Of a stretch of 47,624 nucleotides of DNA, positions 26,084 to 34,657 are shown piece by piece. The DNA is from Chitiniphilus eburneus (lineage in GTDB: Bacteria > Pseudomonadota > Gammaproteobacteria > Burkholderiales > Chitinibacteraceae). Under the pieces are notes generated by a model. It had not been told where the DNA came from. It saw only the letters and a list, made by a program, of their open reading frames with translations, and made no database searches. The stretch lies in the NCBI RefSeq assembly GCF_005048205.1, contig NZ_SUMF01000024.1, positions 1 to 47,624 of the forward strand, in the 5' to 3' direction. The position numbers were made by a program, and so were the translations under genes. The stretch's first letter is position 1. The number at the start of each line of letters is the position of its first letter.

Positions 26084-26107
26084 CCGGCCCCGCGCCCGGC
26101 CGCGCCG
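26084..26107 (+). repeat. 24-nt exact copy of the ssb linker sequence at the intI breakpoint
   Basis: Identical to 20356-20379 inside ssb (codons for the Pro/Ala-rich linker), same orientation. It begins at the very base where IntI similarity ends. The sequence is GC-rich and low in complexity, so chance cannot be wholly excluded. Confidence 0.7.
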
Positions 26108-26130
26108 CGGTGCGCGCGGCCCATGCCCGA

Positions 26131-26937
26131 TCACGCGCCGATGCCCAGTGCGATCAGCGAGCCCAGCGCAATGCGATACCAGGCGAACACGCGTAGCGAA
26201 TGCCGGGCCACGAAGCGGACCATGGCGTTGACGACGAACAGCGCCGCGATGAACGCCGCGACAAAACCTGCGGCGATGGCGCCGAGGTCGTCCAGGTCGA
26301 GCAGGTGGTAATGGCGGGAGGCGTCGTAGACGGCCGCGCCCAGCATGGTCGGGATGGCCAGGAAGAAGGAAAACTCCGTGGCCGCCTGCCGGGAGACGCC
26401 GGAAAGCATGCCGCCGACGATGGTGGCCCCCGAGCGGGAGGTGCCGGGAATCATTGCCACGCACTGCGCCAGCCCGATGCCGGCGGCTTGTTTCCAGCCG
26501 ATGTGCTCGCTGGCGTGTATCCGGGGAACGGTGTCGCGCCTCTCTACCCACAGGATGATGAGGCCGCCGACGATCAAGGCGGTGGCGACGACTGCCGGAT
26601 TGAAGAACAGGTGCTTGATGGGGCCGATGAACAGCGCCCCGATCATTGCGGCCGGCAGGAAAGCCAGCAGGATCACGGCGGCAAAGCGCCGTGCGGCGGG
26701 GTCCCCGCGTAATGCCCCCTGGCCCAGACGCGCGATCTTGGGCCGGAAGAGCCAGCAGACGGCCAGAATGGCGCCCAACTGGATCACCACCTCGAACACG
26801 CGGGCCTGGTGGGAGGCGAAGCTGATCCAGTCGCCCACCAGAATCAGGTGGCCGGTGCTCGATACGGGCAGAAACTCTGTCAGGCCTTCGATGATGCCCA
26901 GGAAAAAGGCTTTGGCGAGGTGCATCCAGTCGATCAT
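26131..26937 (-). CDS. uppP: Undecaprenyl-diphosphatase UppP/BacA
   Basis: 268 residues, the typical length, with about eight membrane helices. The signature regions are [23 protein letters not shown] and [15 protein letters not shown]. It dephosphorylates undecaprenyl diphosphate on the periplasmic face to recycle the lipid carrier for peptidoglycan and other envelope polymers, and overexpression gives bacitracin resistance. The start [12 protein letters not shown] overlaps the TerC-family stop codon by ATGA, so translation is coupled. It is the first intact backbone gene right of the island. Confidence 0.96.
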   Translation of the reverse strand: MIDWMHLAKAFFLGIIEGLTEFLPVSSTGHLILVGDWISFASHQARVFEVVIQLGAILAVCWLFRPKIARLGQGALRGDPAARRFAAVILLAFLPAAMIGALFIGPIKHLFFNPAVVATALIVGGLIILWVERRDTVPRIHASEHIGWKQAAGIGLAQCVAMIPGTSRSGATIVGGMLSGVSRQAATEFSFFLAIPTMLGAAVYDASRHYHLLDLDDLGAIAAGFVAAFIAALFVVNAMVRFVARHSLRVFAWYRIALGSLIALGIGA

Positions 26938-28508
26938 GCGGGGGGCTCGACGGCGGTGGAGGAAGGGGGCGCGATCGTGACTCTGGCAAGCTCCACACGT
27001 TGCCTGTCGAGCTTCACCACGGTGAAGGTGCAATCGCCCACCTGAATGGCTTCGCCGACCACGGGCAGGTGGCCCAGCTTTTCCATGAACAGCCCGCCGA
27101 CGCTGACGAAATCCACCGCTTCAGGGGTGATCGACAGCCCTTCGATGGCTTGCTCCAGTTGATACAGATCGGTGGTTCCCTTCACCAGCCAGCCTTCCGC
27201 ATCCTTGAGGATGTCCGGGGTTTCATCGGCATCGGGAAAGTCGCCTGCAATGGCTTCCAGCAGGTCATGCGGGGTGACCAGCCCCTGCACCGATCCGTAT
27301 TCGTCGATCAGCAGGATCAGGCTGCCTTTCGCCTCGCGCAGCCGTGGCAGCAACTGCATGTTGTCGATCTGGTCGGGGACCAGCAGCGGCGGGTGCCGGC
27401 GCGCGAACGCTTCGACATCCGCGCCCTGGTCGATCACCACCAGCAGCTCTTTCGCTCGTACCACGCCGATCACCATGTCCAGCGAGCCATGGCAGAGGGG
27501 AAACAGGCTGTGGGGTGTTGCCAGCAGTTGTTTCTTGAGCATGGCGGAATCGGTCGTGCTGTCCAGCCACGAGATATCGCTGCGGGGCGTCATGATGCGC
27601 CGGACGGAGCGTTCCGCCAGCGTCAGCACCCCCGTGATCATCTGTCGCTCATCCCTGGCGAAAACATCGCGGGGCTCGGTGGCCGATACCGCTCCGTGGG
27701 CATTGTCCGCGTCGCTTTCTTCCGCTCTGCGCGCGCTGCCCATCAAGCGCAGGATGGCTTCGGCTGTCCGCTCTCTCAAGGGTTGCCGGGCTTCGTTCAG
27801 CCGCAGGTTCCGCTGCGAGACCTGGTTGAATGCTTCGATGAGGACGGAGAAGCCGATCGCCGCGTAGAGATATCCCTTGGGGATGTGGAAGCCAAAGCCG
27901 TCCGCGATCAGGCTGAAGCCGATCATGAGCAGGAAGCTCAGGCACAGGATGACCACCGTCGGGTGGGCGTTCACGAACAGGGTCAACGGCCTGGACGATA
28001 CCATCATCACGATCATGGCGATGACCACCGCCGCCACCATCACCCCCAGGTAGTCGGCCATGCCTACGGCCGTGATCACCGAATCGATCGAGAACACGGC
28101 ATCGAGCACCACGATCTGCGCGATGACGAGCCAGAAGTTCGCCTGGGCCTTGCCACCGGTGCCGGTGTGGACCGTGCCCTCGAGCCTTTCGTGCAGTTCG
28201 ATCGTGGCCTTGAACGTGAGGAAGAGCCCCCCGGCAAGCAGCAGCAGATCCTTGCCGGAAAACTCGGCCGTTCCAATCGCAAAAAGCGGCCTGGTCAGTG
28301 TGATGAGCCACGACATGGTGCCGAGCATGGCTATCCGCATCAGCAGGGCCAGGGACAGGCCGATATAGCGTGCTTTGTCCCGCTGATGGTTGGGCAGCCG
28401 GTCCGCCAGGATGGCAATGAAGACCAGGTTGTCGATGCCGAGGACGATCTCCAGCAGCACCAGCGTCACCAGCGATATCCAGATGCCTGGATCGGACAGG
28501 ATTTCCAT
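26934..28508 (-). CDS. TerC family membrane protein with CBS pair and CorC/HlyC domain (YoaE/YegH-like)
   Basis: 524 residues from the chosen start. Residues 1-230 form a TerC-type domain with about seven helices and acidic residues in helices ([37 protein letters not shown]). A CBS pair follows (about 285-420) and a C-terminal CorC/HlyC domain ([13 protein letters not shown]...[17 protein letters not shown]). The overall plan is that of E. coli YoaE (518 residues). TerC proteins are linked to metal ion (Mn) export and envelope stress. ATG 28508 ([10 protein letters not shown]) aligns with YoaE; ATG 28517 is three codons earlier and cannot be excluded. Overlaps uppP. Confidence 0.92.
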   Translation of the reverse strand: MEILSDPGIWISLVTLVLLEIVLGIDNLVFIAILADRLPNHQRDKARYIGLSLALLMRIAMLGTMSWLITLTRPLFAIGTAEFSGKDLLLLAGGLFLTFKATIELHERLEGTVHTGTGGKAQANFWLVIAQIVVLDAVFSIDSVITAVGMADYLGVMVAAVVIAMIVMMVSSRPLTLFVNAHPTVVILCLSFLLMIGFSLIADGFGFHIPKGYLYAAIGFSVLIEAFNQVSQRNLRLNEARQPLRERTAEAILRLMGSARRAEESDADNAHGAVSATEPRDVFARDERQMITGVLTLAERSVRRIMTPRSDISWLDSTTDSAMLKKQLLATPHSLFPLCHGSLDMVIGVVRAKELLVVIDQGADVEAFARRHPPLLVPDQIDNMQLLPRLREAKGSLILLIDEYGSVQGLVTPHDLLEAIAGDFPDADETPDILKDAEGWLVKGTTDLYQLEQAIEGLSITPEAVDFVSVGGLFMEKLGHLPVVGEAIQVGDCTFTVVKLDRQRVELARVTIAPPSSTAVEPPA

Positions 28509-28530
28509 GAGGGGCATCTTCAGGCACCAC

Positions 28531-28551
28531 GGCCGCTAGCGGGTAGCGGCC
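28531..28551. promoter_or_regulatory. Leader hairpin upstream of the TerC-family gene
   Basis: A perfect 8-bp stem GGCCGCTA / TAGCGGCC with a 5-nt loop, 22 nt before the start. A second hairpin (GCCGGG / CCCGGC) lies at 28603-28619. The Mn-sensing yybP-ykoY riboswitch consensus is not present. No gene in 28518-28722. Confidence 0.4.
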
Positions 28552-28722
28552 TCCGGGTGGGTGAAAACGGGCAATGTCGACAATGAGGGCTGTCCATAAT
28601 GCGCCGGGCGCAACCCGGCCGTTCCTTGCGTTACGGGGTCAGATGGCGGCCGGTGCGCGCCCGGTCCACCTGCATGGGCGACCCGGGGTGAATGCGTGTT
28701 TTGAAAAGCCTGCATCGGCCTT

Positions 28723-28990
28723 GGGGCGTGCCATCAAATGTATCGCGACAGCGTTCGGCGCAGTTCGGGATGCGGCGCAAGGCGCTGGACGCGTCGCGGT
28801 ATGAATACCGCAAGCGGCCGGCGACACCGGGCCGCGCCCGAAATGCGCCGAACCCGTAGGACTGGGCCGAAAAAACACCCTCCACTGCGTTGCGCTCCTT
28901 GCCAATAACCGGTTATTGGCTGCGTCGCGCGCCTGATGGCTGGTGCTTTTTCGACCCAGCGCTGCCGCGATACATTTGATGACACGCCCC
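28723..28990. repeat. Palindromic element C, copy C1
   Basis: 268 nt with 31-nt terminal inverted repeats (two mismatches), outer end GGGGCGTG. The interior includes CCAATAACCGGTTATTGG and GGGCCGAAAAAACACCCTCC. About 85 percent identical by eye to the inverse of C3 at 39205-39466. It lies between the TerC-family gene and vgrG. Confidence 0.88.
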
Positions 28991-29363
28991 AGGCGGGGCA
29001 GTTTCGGCGAGAATCCGGCGCGGCGGTTTGAGCAAGCTCAGGTCGATCGGGCTTTGCACCGGGGGCGCCGCCCCCGGGCCGGCTGTCGCGACCCGGCCGT
29101 GTTGGCGGTTGCGCGGATGGGCGATTGCAGGGGCTCGATGCCCGGCACACCGGGCGATATGCGCCGCCATGCGCCGCATTGCGCGAGGTCGTTCCACTGG
29201 TCGGCTAAAACCTCCCGAACATGCCGTCAGTCTCATTACCGATGTGCTAGCAGTGCATGTTGCTGTTAGCATGCGTTCCGCTGACTATTCGTGTCATTTG
29301 CGCGCGTCTGCCCGCTTGTCTCCATGACCGCCGTTTTCCCATCGCCCACTTGCAGGTCGCCTC
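28991..29363. other. Intergenic region upstream of vgrG
   Basis: 373 nt without a supportable gene. It contains the small hairpin GGGGGCGCCGCCCCC near 29061-29075. The last 120 nt are AT-richer and presumably hold the vgrG promoter, but I cannot mark a convincing -35/-10 pair. Confidence 0.4.
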
Positions 29364-31616
29364 ATGTTCGACGCCCTCAATGCCTCGCAACTGCTGCAAG
29401 GGCTGCTTGAAGCCCAGCACAATCGTCTGCTTGCGCTCAATTTCCCCAAGGATGACGGGCCGGCCGCCACGCTGATTCCCAACCGCCTCGACGCTTACGA
29501 AGGGCTCTCCCGCGATTTCCGCTATACGGTGGAAGTGCTGTCGGACGATCCCGGCATTCCGCTCAAGGACGTGATGGGCAAGATGGTCACGCTGGAGCTG
29601 GTGCGCGAAAACGGCTCCACGCGCTATTTCAACGGCTACGTGTTCGAATTCCGCTATGTGCGTAACGAAGGCGGCTATGCCTGTTACGACATGGTGCTGC
29701 TGCCGTGGCTGGCCTTCCTGCGGCTGCGTCACGACAACTACCTGTTCCACGGCAAGACGCTGCGCGAGCAGGCGGAGCAGATCTTCGGCGATTATCCGGC
29801 CCACGCGGATTGGGAAAGCCGGGTCAACGGCCCCGACGTGGCAATGACCGATGCCTACCAGTTCGACGAATCCGACTACAACTACCTGCACCGGCGCTGG
29901 GAAGTGCAGGGCTGGCATTACTGGTATGAGCACGCGGCGGACGGCCACCGGCTGATCCTGGCCGATGATTCCACGCTGGCGCCGCCCGTGGAGGGCGGCG
30001 ACGGCATCCTGCGCTGGAGCGACGAGGCCCACGGGCTGGATCGCGACGGGATCGACCAGTTGGCGCAGGTGCGCCAGATCGTTTCCGGCAAGGTCGCCAC
30101 CGTCAGCTTCGATTTCAAGAACCCCAAGCCGCAGCAGGCGCTCGACACCACGCTCAATCGCCAGGGCGAGGTGCCGGAGATCGAAGTCTACGAATATGCC
30201 GGCGGCTACGGCTTCAAGGACCCCGGCGATGGCGAGACGCTGGCGCGCCGCCGCATGGAAGAGATCGAATCCACCGGCAAGCATTTCGAAGGCGGCGGCA
30301 ACCATCGCGACGTGACGGTGGCGCGCACCTTCCTGCTGGGCGGCAGCTACGATCCGACAGTGCTCGGCGGCGACCAGCAGGATCGCGAGTTCCTGGTCAC
30401 CGAACTGCGCCATACCGTCGAAAACAACTACCTCATGGCCGGGGAGCACCCCGCGCTCTACCGCAACCGCTTTTCCTGCCAGCGCAAGGTGGTGCCGTGG
30501 CTGCCGGGGCGCGGTTTCAACAGCACCACGCCGCGCATCTACGGCTTGCAGACCGCCATCGTGGTCGGCCCGCCCGGCGAGGAAATCCATTGCGACGAAT
30601 ATGGCCGGGTGCGCGTGCAGTTCCACTGGGACCGCGAAGGCGCCTACGACGAAAAGTCGTCCGCCTGGGTGCGCGTGGCCACCAGTTGGAGCGGCCCCAA
30701 CTTCGGCAGCGTGTCGGTGCCGCGCATCGGCAGCGAAGTGATCGTGCAGTTCCTGGATGGCAACCCGGATCGGCCGCTGATCACTGGCATGGTGCCCAAT
30801 GCGGCGACCATGCCGCCGTGGGATCTGCCGGCCAACAAGACACAGAGCGGGCTGCTCAGCCGTTCCAGCCCCGGGGGCGCGTACGAGAACGCCAACGCCA
30901 TCCGCTTCGAGGACAAAAAGGGCCAGGAAGAGGTCTGGCTGCATGCCGAGAAAGACCAGCGCATCGAAGTGGAGAACGACGAAAGCCACTGGGTCGGCCA
31001 TAACCGCAGCAAGACGGTGGATAACGACGAAACGGTGCAGGTGAAGCACGACCGTACCGAAACGGTGGACAACAACGAAACCATCACCGTGCACAACTGC
31101 CGCAGCGAGCGGGTGGATGTGAACGAAACCATCAGCGTCGGCCAGAACCGCACCGAGGACGTCGGGCAGAACGAAACCATCACCATCGGGGTGAACCGCA
31201 CCGAAACGGTGGGCGCCAATGAAACCGTCCAGATCGGCAGCAACCGTTCGGTGACCGTCGGCGGCAACAAGGTGGAGACGGTGGCCATGGCCAAGGCCGA
31301 GACCATCGGTCTCGCCAAGGCACTGACCATCGGCGGCGCCTACCAGACCTCGGTGGGCGCGGCGATGAACACCACCGTGGCGCTGGTCCAGGCGGAGGAA
31401 GTCGGGCTGAGCAAACACGTGGTGGTCGGCAAGAGCTTCACCATCAACGCCGGCGACGAATTCACCGTGAAGGTGGGCAAGTCGAGCTTCACCATGAAAT
31501 CCGACGGCACCATCATCCTCAACGGTCATACCTTCACCCTGGGCACCAGCGACGATCAGATCCTGAAGGCAGACGGCAACATCACCCTCAAGGCCAAGAA
31601 GATCCTGGAGAACTGA
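29364..31616 (+). CDS. vgrG: Type VI secretion system tip protein VgrG (TssI)
   Basis: 750 residues. The gp27-like part covers about 1-370 (LDAYEGLSRDFRYTVEVLSDD, QFDESDYNYLHRRWEVQGWHYWYE). The gp5-like OB domain lies near 400-470 (IHCDEYGRVRVQFHWDREG, WVRVATSWSG, PRIGSEVIVQFLDGNPDRPLITG). A long triple-stranded beta-helix needle is built from NETI-V-NRTE repeats (about 550-640). After the needle comes only a short beta tail (about 640-750), with no obvious enzymatic extension. VgrG trimers form the puncturing tip and carry effectors bound to the needle; the downstream genes are therefore its cargo module. No T6SS sheath or baseplate genes are in the window. Confidence 0.97.
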   Translation: MFDALNASQLLQGLLEAQHNRLLALNFPKDDGPAATLIPNRLDAYEGLSRDFRYTVEVLSDDPGIPLKDVMGKMVTLELVRENGSTRYFNGYVFEFRYVRNEGGYACYDMVLLPWLAFLRLRHDNYLFHGKTLREQAEQIFGDYPAHADWESRVNGPDVAMTDAYQFDESDYNYLHRRWEVQGWHYWYEHAADGHRLILADDSTLAPPVEGGDGILRWSDEAHGLDRDGIDQLAQVRQIVSGKVATVSFDFKNPKPQQALDTTLNRQGEVPEIEVYEYAGGYGFKDPGDGETLARRRMEEIESTGKHFEGGGNHRDVTVARTFLLGGSYDPTVLGGDQQDREFLVTELRHTVENNYLMAGEHPALYRNRFSCQRKVVPWLPGRGFNSTTPRIYGLQTAIVVGPPGEEIHCDEYGRVRVQFHWDREGAYDEKSSAWVRVATSWSGPNFGSVSVPRIGSEVIVQFLDGNPDRPLITGMVPNAATMPPWDLPANKTQSGLLSRSSPGGAYENANAIRFEDKKGQEEVWLHAEKDQRIEVENDESHWVGHNRSKTVDNDETVQVKHDRTETVDNNETITVHNCRSERVDVNETISVGQNRTEDVGQNETITIGVNRTETVGANETVQIGSNRSVTVGGNKVETVAMAKAETIGLAKALTIGGAYQTSVGAAMNTTVALVQAEEVGLSKHVVVGKSFTINAGDEFTVKVGKSSFTMKSDGTIILNGHTFTLGTSDDQILKADGNITLKAKKILEN

Positions 31617-31633
31617 GCACGGCTGACACTTTT

Positions 31634-31786
31634 GAGCTTGTTCAACGCCTTTTCGTGGCTGCGCCACAAAAAGGCCCGGCACAAGAGATGCGACGCCGGC
31701 AATGACCGGTTGTTTCCAAGGAGTACCACGCAATGAATGACCTTTTTGCGGCCCGGCGCTGCCATGAAAAGACGCTGAACAGGCTC
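31634..31786. repeat. Palindromic element C, divergent short copy C2
   Basis: 153 nt with about 32-nt terminal inverted repeats (GAGCTTGTTCAACG... / ...CGCTGAACAGGCTC). The ends differ from C1 and C3, but the core ACCGGTTGTTTCCAAGGAGT and a TTTTTGCGGCCCGGC stretch are shared. It fills the spacer between vgrG and the DUF6484-type gene, and its last bases supply the AGG ahead of that start. Confidence 0.75.
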
Positions 31787-31790
31787 TGAA

Positions 31791-32357
31791 ATGAACGCGC
31801 CCTCCAGGATTTCCGTCGCGACTCAGCCGGACACGAACGCGGCGACGGACGCCGCGTCCGCCGACCTGCTCGACGCCGTGCTCGAACAGACCGCCACGTT
31901 GCCGGCCACGGCCGCCGGCATCGCGGTCGGCCAGTTGGCCGGCTTCGATGGCGGCGGGCTGCCGCTGGTCCACGTGCCCGCCCTGCGTCTGTCGGCAGTC
32001 GCCGCGCGCAGCATGGTTGCCCTCACGGGGGAACAGCTCGGTTGCGAACTGGCGCTGGGTTTCGAAGGCAACGATCCGCGCCGCCCCATCGTGCTGGGCC
32101 TGATGCTGGGGGCGCAGCCGGTGCCTGTCGCGGCGCCGGTGGCCCCGGCGGCGAACCCCGCAGCGGCGGATCGGCTCGATCTGTGGGTGGACGGCGAGCG
32201 TGTTGCGCTGCATGCCGCCCACGAAATCGAACTGCGCTGCGGCGATGCCGCCATCGTGATGACCGCCGATGGGCGGATCACCCTGCGCGGCACCTATATC
32301 ACCAGCCACGCCAGCGCCACGCAGCGCATCCTGGGCGGCTCGGTCAACCTCAACTGA
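31791..32357 (+). CDS. DUF6484 domain protein (T6SS-associated)
   Basis: 188 residues, Ala-rich. A first domain (about 38-115, AAGIAVGQLAGFDGGGLPLVHVP...EGNDPRRPIVLGLM) resembles the VgrG gp5 OB fold in miniature. A short beta section at the C-terminus follows (VMTADGRITLRGTYITSHASATQRILGGSVNLN). This is the pattern of DUF6484 proteins found between vgrG and DUF2169 genes, where they may adapt effectors to the VgrG tip. No signal peptide. Confidence 0.82.
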   Translation: MNAPSRISVATQPDTNAATDAASADLLDAVLEQTATLPATAAGIAVGQLAGFDGGGLPLVHVPALRLSAVAARSMVALTGEQLGCELALGFEGNDPRRPIVLGLMLGAQPVPVAAPVAPAANPAAADRLDLWVDGERVALHAAHEIELRCGDAAIVMTADGRITLRGTYITSHASATQRILGGSVNLN

Positions 32358-32411
32358 GCCAGTGCTGGCCGTGCGTTTTCCTATCGCCCACTTTCCCGCC
32401 GGATCGCCGCC

Positions 32412-33557
32412 ATGGAATTGATCGTCGGTGCCCGGCATCTGCTGGCCAGTACCTTCACCGCGCTCGACGTCCAGGGGCGCGAGCATCTGGTGATCGTGGC
32501 CAAGGCCACCTGGCGTGTGCCGCTGCCCGGGCAGCGCCCGCAGCCGGTGGCGCCGTCGCTGCTGGTGCCGGCGGACCTGCATGTCGGCGAACCCGGCGTC
32601 AGCGCCATGCTGTACGGCAGCGATTTCGTCCGTCACAAGCCGCGCTGCGACGTGCTGTTCAACGCCAGCGCCCATAGCCCCGGCGGCGAGCCGGTGCGCG
32701 AGCTGCCGGTGGTGTGGCAGGTGGGGGCGGTGAAGAAGGGCCTGCGCGTGCTGGGCCCGCGCATCTGGCGCAAATGGCTGGGGCGGCTGGGCCTGAGCCG
32801 GCCCGAGCCGTTTACCCGTCAGCCGCTGCACTACGGCCTTGCCTACGGCGGGGCGCGCGAATACGAAACCGGCAAGGGCGATAAAAAGCAGGTGCTGACC
32901 GAGGCGCTGCTGACCAATCCGGTGGGGCTGGGCTGGGCCGGCAAGCACACACTGAAGCAACTGGACGGCGCCCCCGCACCCAGCCTGGAGTCGCTGGAAC
33001 AGCCGATCCGCAAGCCGGGCGGTCCCTACGAGCCGGTCGCCTGCTCGGCCGTTGGCCGCCACTGGCTGCCGCGCCGGGATTACGCCGGCACCTACGACGC
33101 GCAGTGGCAGGAGGAAGTGTTCCCGCTGCTGCCGGCCGATTTCGACGAGCGTTTCAACCAGTGCGCGCCGCTCGACCAGCAGATGGATTACCCGTGCGGC
33201 GGCGAGCAGGTGGTGCTGCGCAATATGCTGCCCGATCGCGACGACGTGCGTTTCGCGCTGCCCCGGCTGGATGGCCTGAAGCTGCGCGTGCTGCGCACCG
33301 ACTACAGCGTCGAAACGCCGTCGCCCGTGGTCGATACGCTGTACTTCGAACTGGACGACCCGGATGGGCCGCGCTTCAGCGCCATCTGGCGCGCCAGCGT
33401 GCCGATCCGCCGCCGCATCCAGGAATTCGACACTGTGGCCCTGGGGCCGGTGAACAGCCAATGGTGGCGCGACAAGGTGCTGGGCCTGGGTAGCGGCGGT
33501 TGCGCCGGATGCGGCCCCAGCCCCGCGCCGACCGAGCAGGAAGCATTGCCGACATGA
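32412..33557 (+). CDS. DUF2169 domain protein (T6SS effector chaperone/adaptor)
   Basis: 381 residues. The N-terminus LVIVAKATWRVPLPGQ, the middle DFVRHKPRCDVLFNASAHSPGG and the C-terminal PIRRRIQEFDTVALGPVNSQWWRDKVLGLG are DUF2169 marks. DUF2169 proteins accompany PAAR-containing effectors and are thought to help load them onto VgrG. The stop codon overlaps the next start by ATGA. Cys-rich tail (GGCAGCGPSP). No signal peptide: cytoplasmic. Confidence 0.88.
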   Translation: MELIVGARHLLASTFTALDVQGREHLVIVAKATWRVPLPGQRPQPVAPSLLVPADLHVGEPGVSAMLYGSDFVRHKPRCDVLFNASAHSPGGEPVRELPVVWQVGAVKKGLRVLGPRIWRKWLGRLGLSRPEPFTRQPLHYGLAYGGAREYETGKGDKKQVLTEALLTNPVGLGWAGKHTLKQLDGAPAPSLESLEQPIRKPGGPYEPVACSAVGRHWLPRRDYAGTYDAQWQEEVFPLLPADFDERFNQCAPLDQQMDYPCGGEQVVLRNMLPDRDDVRFALPRLDGLKLRVLRTDYSVETPSPVVDTLYFELDDPDGPRFSAIWRASVPIRRRIQEFDTVALGPVNSQWWRDKVLGLGSGGCAGCGPSPAPTEQEALPT

Positions 33558-34657
33558 ACGGTTTCTGGAAGACCCTGACCCAGATGCGGCAGCCCGAGAC
33601 CACGCCGGAGGCATCGGTCGCGTTCAAGCCGCTGCGCATCGTCGGGCGCGGCATCTGCTGCGCGGTGGGGCATACCGCGCCGGCGGCGACGGCGGCGATC
33701 AACGCCCGGATGAATCACTTCCGCGAAACGGATTTTCTGGCCGAGGGCCAGGAGCCCATCGTCGGCGCCGCGCTGCACGAGGTGGACATCTGGGGCGCGG
33801 CGCGCTGGCGCGACATGCTGCAACGGGTGCTGGGCGAATGCCTGGCGCCCCGGCAACCGCTGCCGCCCGAAGCGGCGCCGTTGATCGTGGTGCTGGCGCC
33901 CGAGGCCGGGCGGCCCGGCGCCGGCGCGCACTGGCTGCCAGAGGCGCTGGACGACGCACAGGTGGCGCTGGGCTTGCGCTGCCATGCCGATTCCACGGTG
34001 CTGCCGCTGGGCAAGGCGGGCCTGGCCGCCGCGCTGCGCCGGGTCAGCCAGCATCTGCAACAGGCGCGTTCCGACAGCGCCTTCGGCATCGTGGTCGCCG
34101 TGGACAGCTTTTTGTCCGCGCCAGTGATCAACCACTACCTTGCGGCGGAACGGATCAAGACCGCCGACAACAGCGACGGCTTCATCCCCGGCGAGGGCGC
34201 GGCCGCCATCGTGCTGACCCGCCATACCGACCCGCACGCTCGCGGCGTATGGATCGAGGGCGTGGGCGAGGCGGTCGAGCAGGCCCACTGGGGCAGTGAT
34301 CGGCCCAACCGCGCGCAGGCGCTGGTGCAGGCGATGCGCCAGGCGGCGGCCCAGGCTGGCTGCAAGGTGGCGGACCAGGCGTTCCAGATCAGCGGCATGA
34401 CCGGCGAGAGCGCCTATTTCAAGGAAGCCACGCTGGCGATCGGGCGTGCGCTGGAACACCGCGTGGAACAGTTTCCGCACGAACTGCTGGCGCGTAGCGT
34501 CGGCGAGATCGGCGCGGCCAACGGCGTGCTGACGCTGGCATGGCTGGCCGACGCCATGACCCGGCGCGCCGGGCCGGGCGAACGGGGCCTGCTGCATCTG
34601 GCCAACGACGACGGACTGCGCAGCGCACTGATCGTCCGCTACCGGGAAGCCTCATGA
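33554..34657 (+). CDS. Thiolase-fold (3-oxoacyl-ACP-synthase-like) T6SS-associated protein
   Basis: 367 residues. TADNSDGFIPGEGAAAIVLTRH matches the Gly-Glu-Gly-Ala motif of beta-ketoacyl synthases, and the alternating beta/alpha pattern fits the thiolase fold. In the region where a catalytic Cys is expected I read VVAVDSFLSAP, with no Cys, so condensing activity is unlikely. Such proteins occur between DUF2169 and PAAR-effector genes in T6SS cargo loci, probably as adaptors. Overlaps both neighbours by ATGA (33554 and 34654), so the trio is translationally coupled. Confidence 0.8.
   Translation: MNGFWKTLTQMRQPETTPEASVAFKPLRIVGRGICCAVGHTAPAATAAINARMNHFRETDFLAEGQEPIVGAALHEVDIWGAARWRDMLQRVLGECLAPRQPLPPEAAPLIVVLAPEAGRPGAGAHWLPEALDDAQVALGLRCHADSTVLPLGKAGLAAALRRVSQHLQQARSDSAFGIVVAVDSFLSAPVINHYLAAERIKTADNSDGFIPGEGAAAIVLTRHTDPHARGVWIEGVGEAVEQAHWGSDRPNRAQALVQAMRQAAAQAGCKVADQAFQISGMTGESAYFKEATLAIGRALEHRVEQFPHELLARSVGEIGAANGVLTLAWLADAMTRRAGPGERGLLHLANDDGLRSALIVRYREAS

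Noticed and set aside
28518-28722. A yybP-ykoY manganese riboswitch before the TerC-family gene
   Set aside because: Two hairpins are present but the conserved riboswitch loop sequence is not.
29247-33614. A 1455-codon open frame antisense to vgrG and the DUF6484/DUF2169 genes
   Set aside because: Shadow of high-GC coding sequence; His/Gln/Val/Gly-rich text without domains, opposite to well-recognised T6SS genes.
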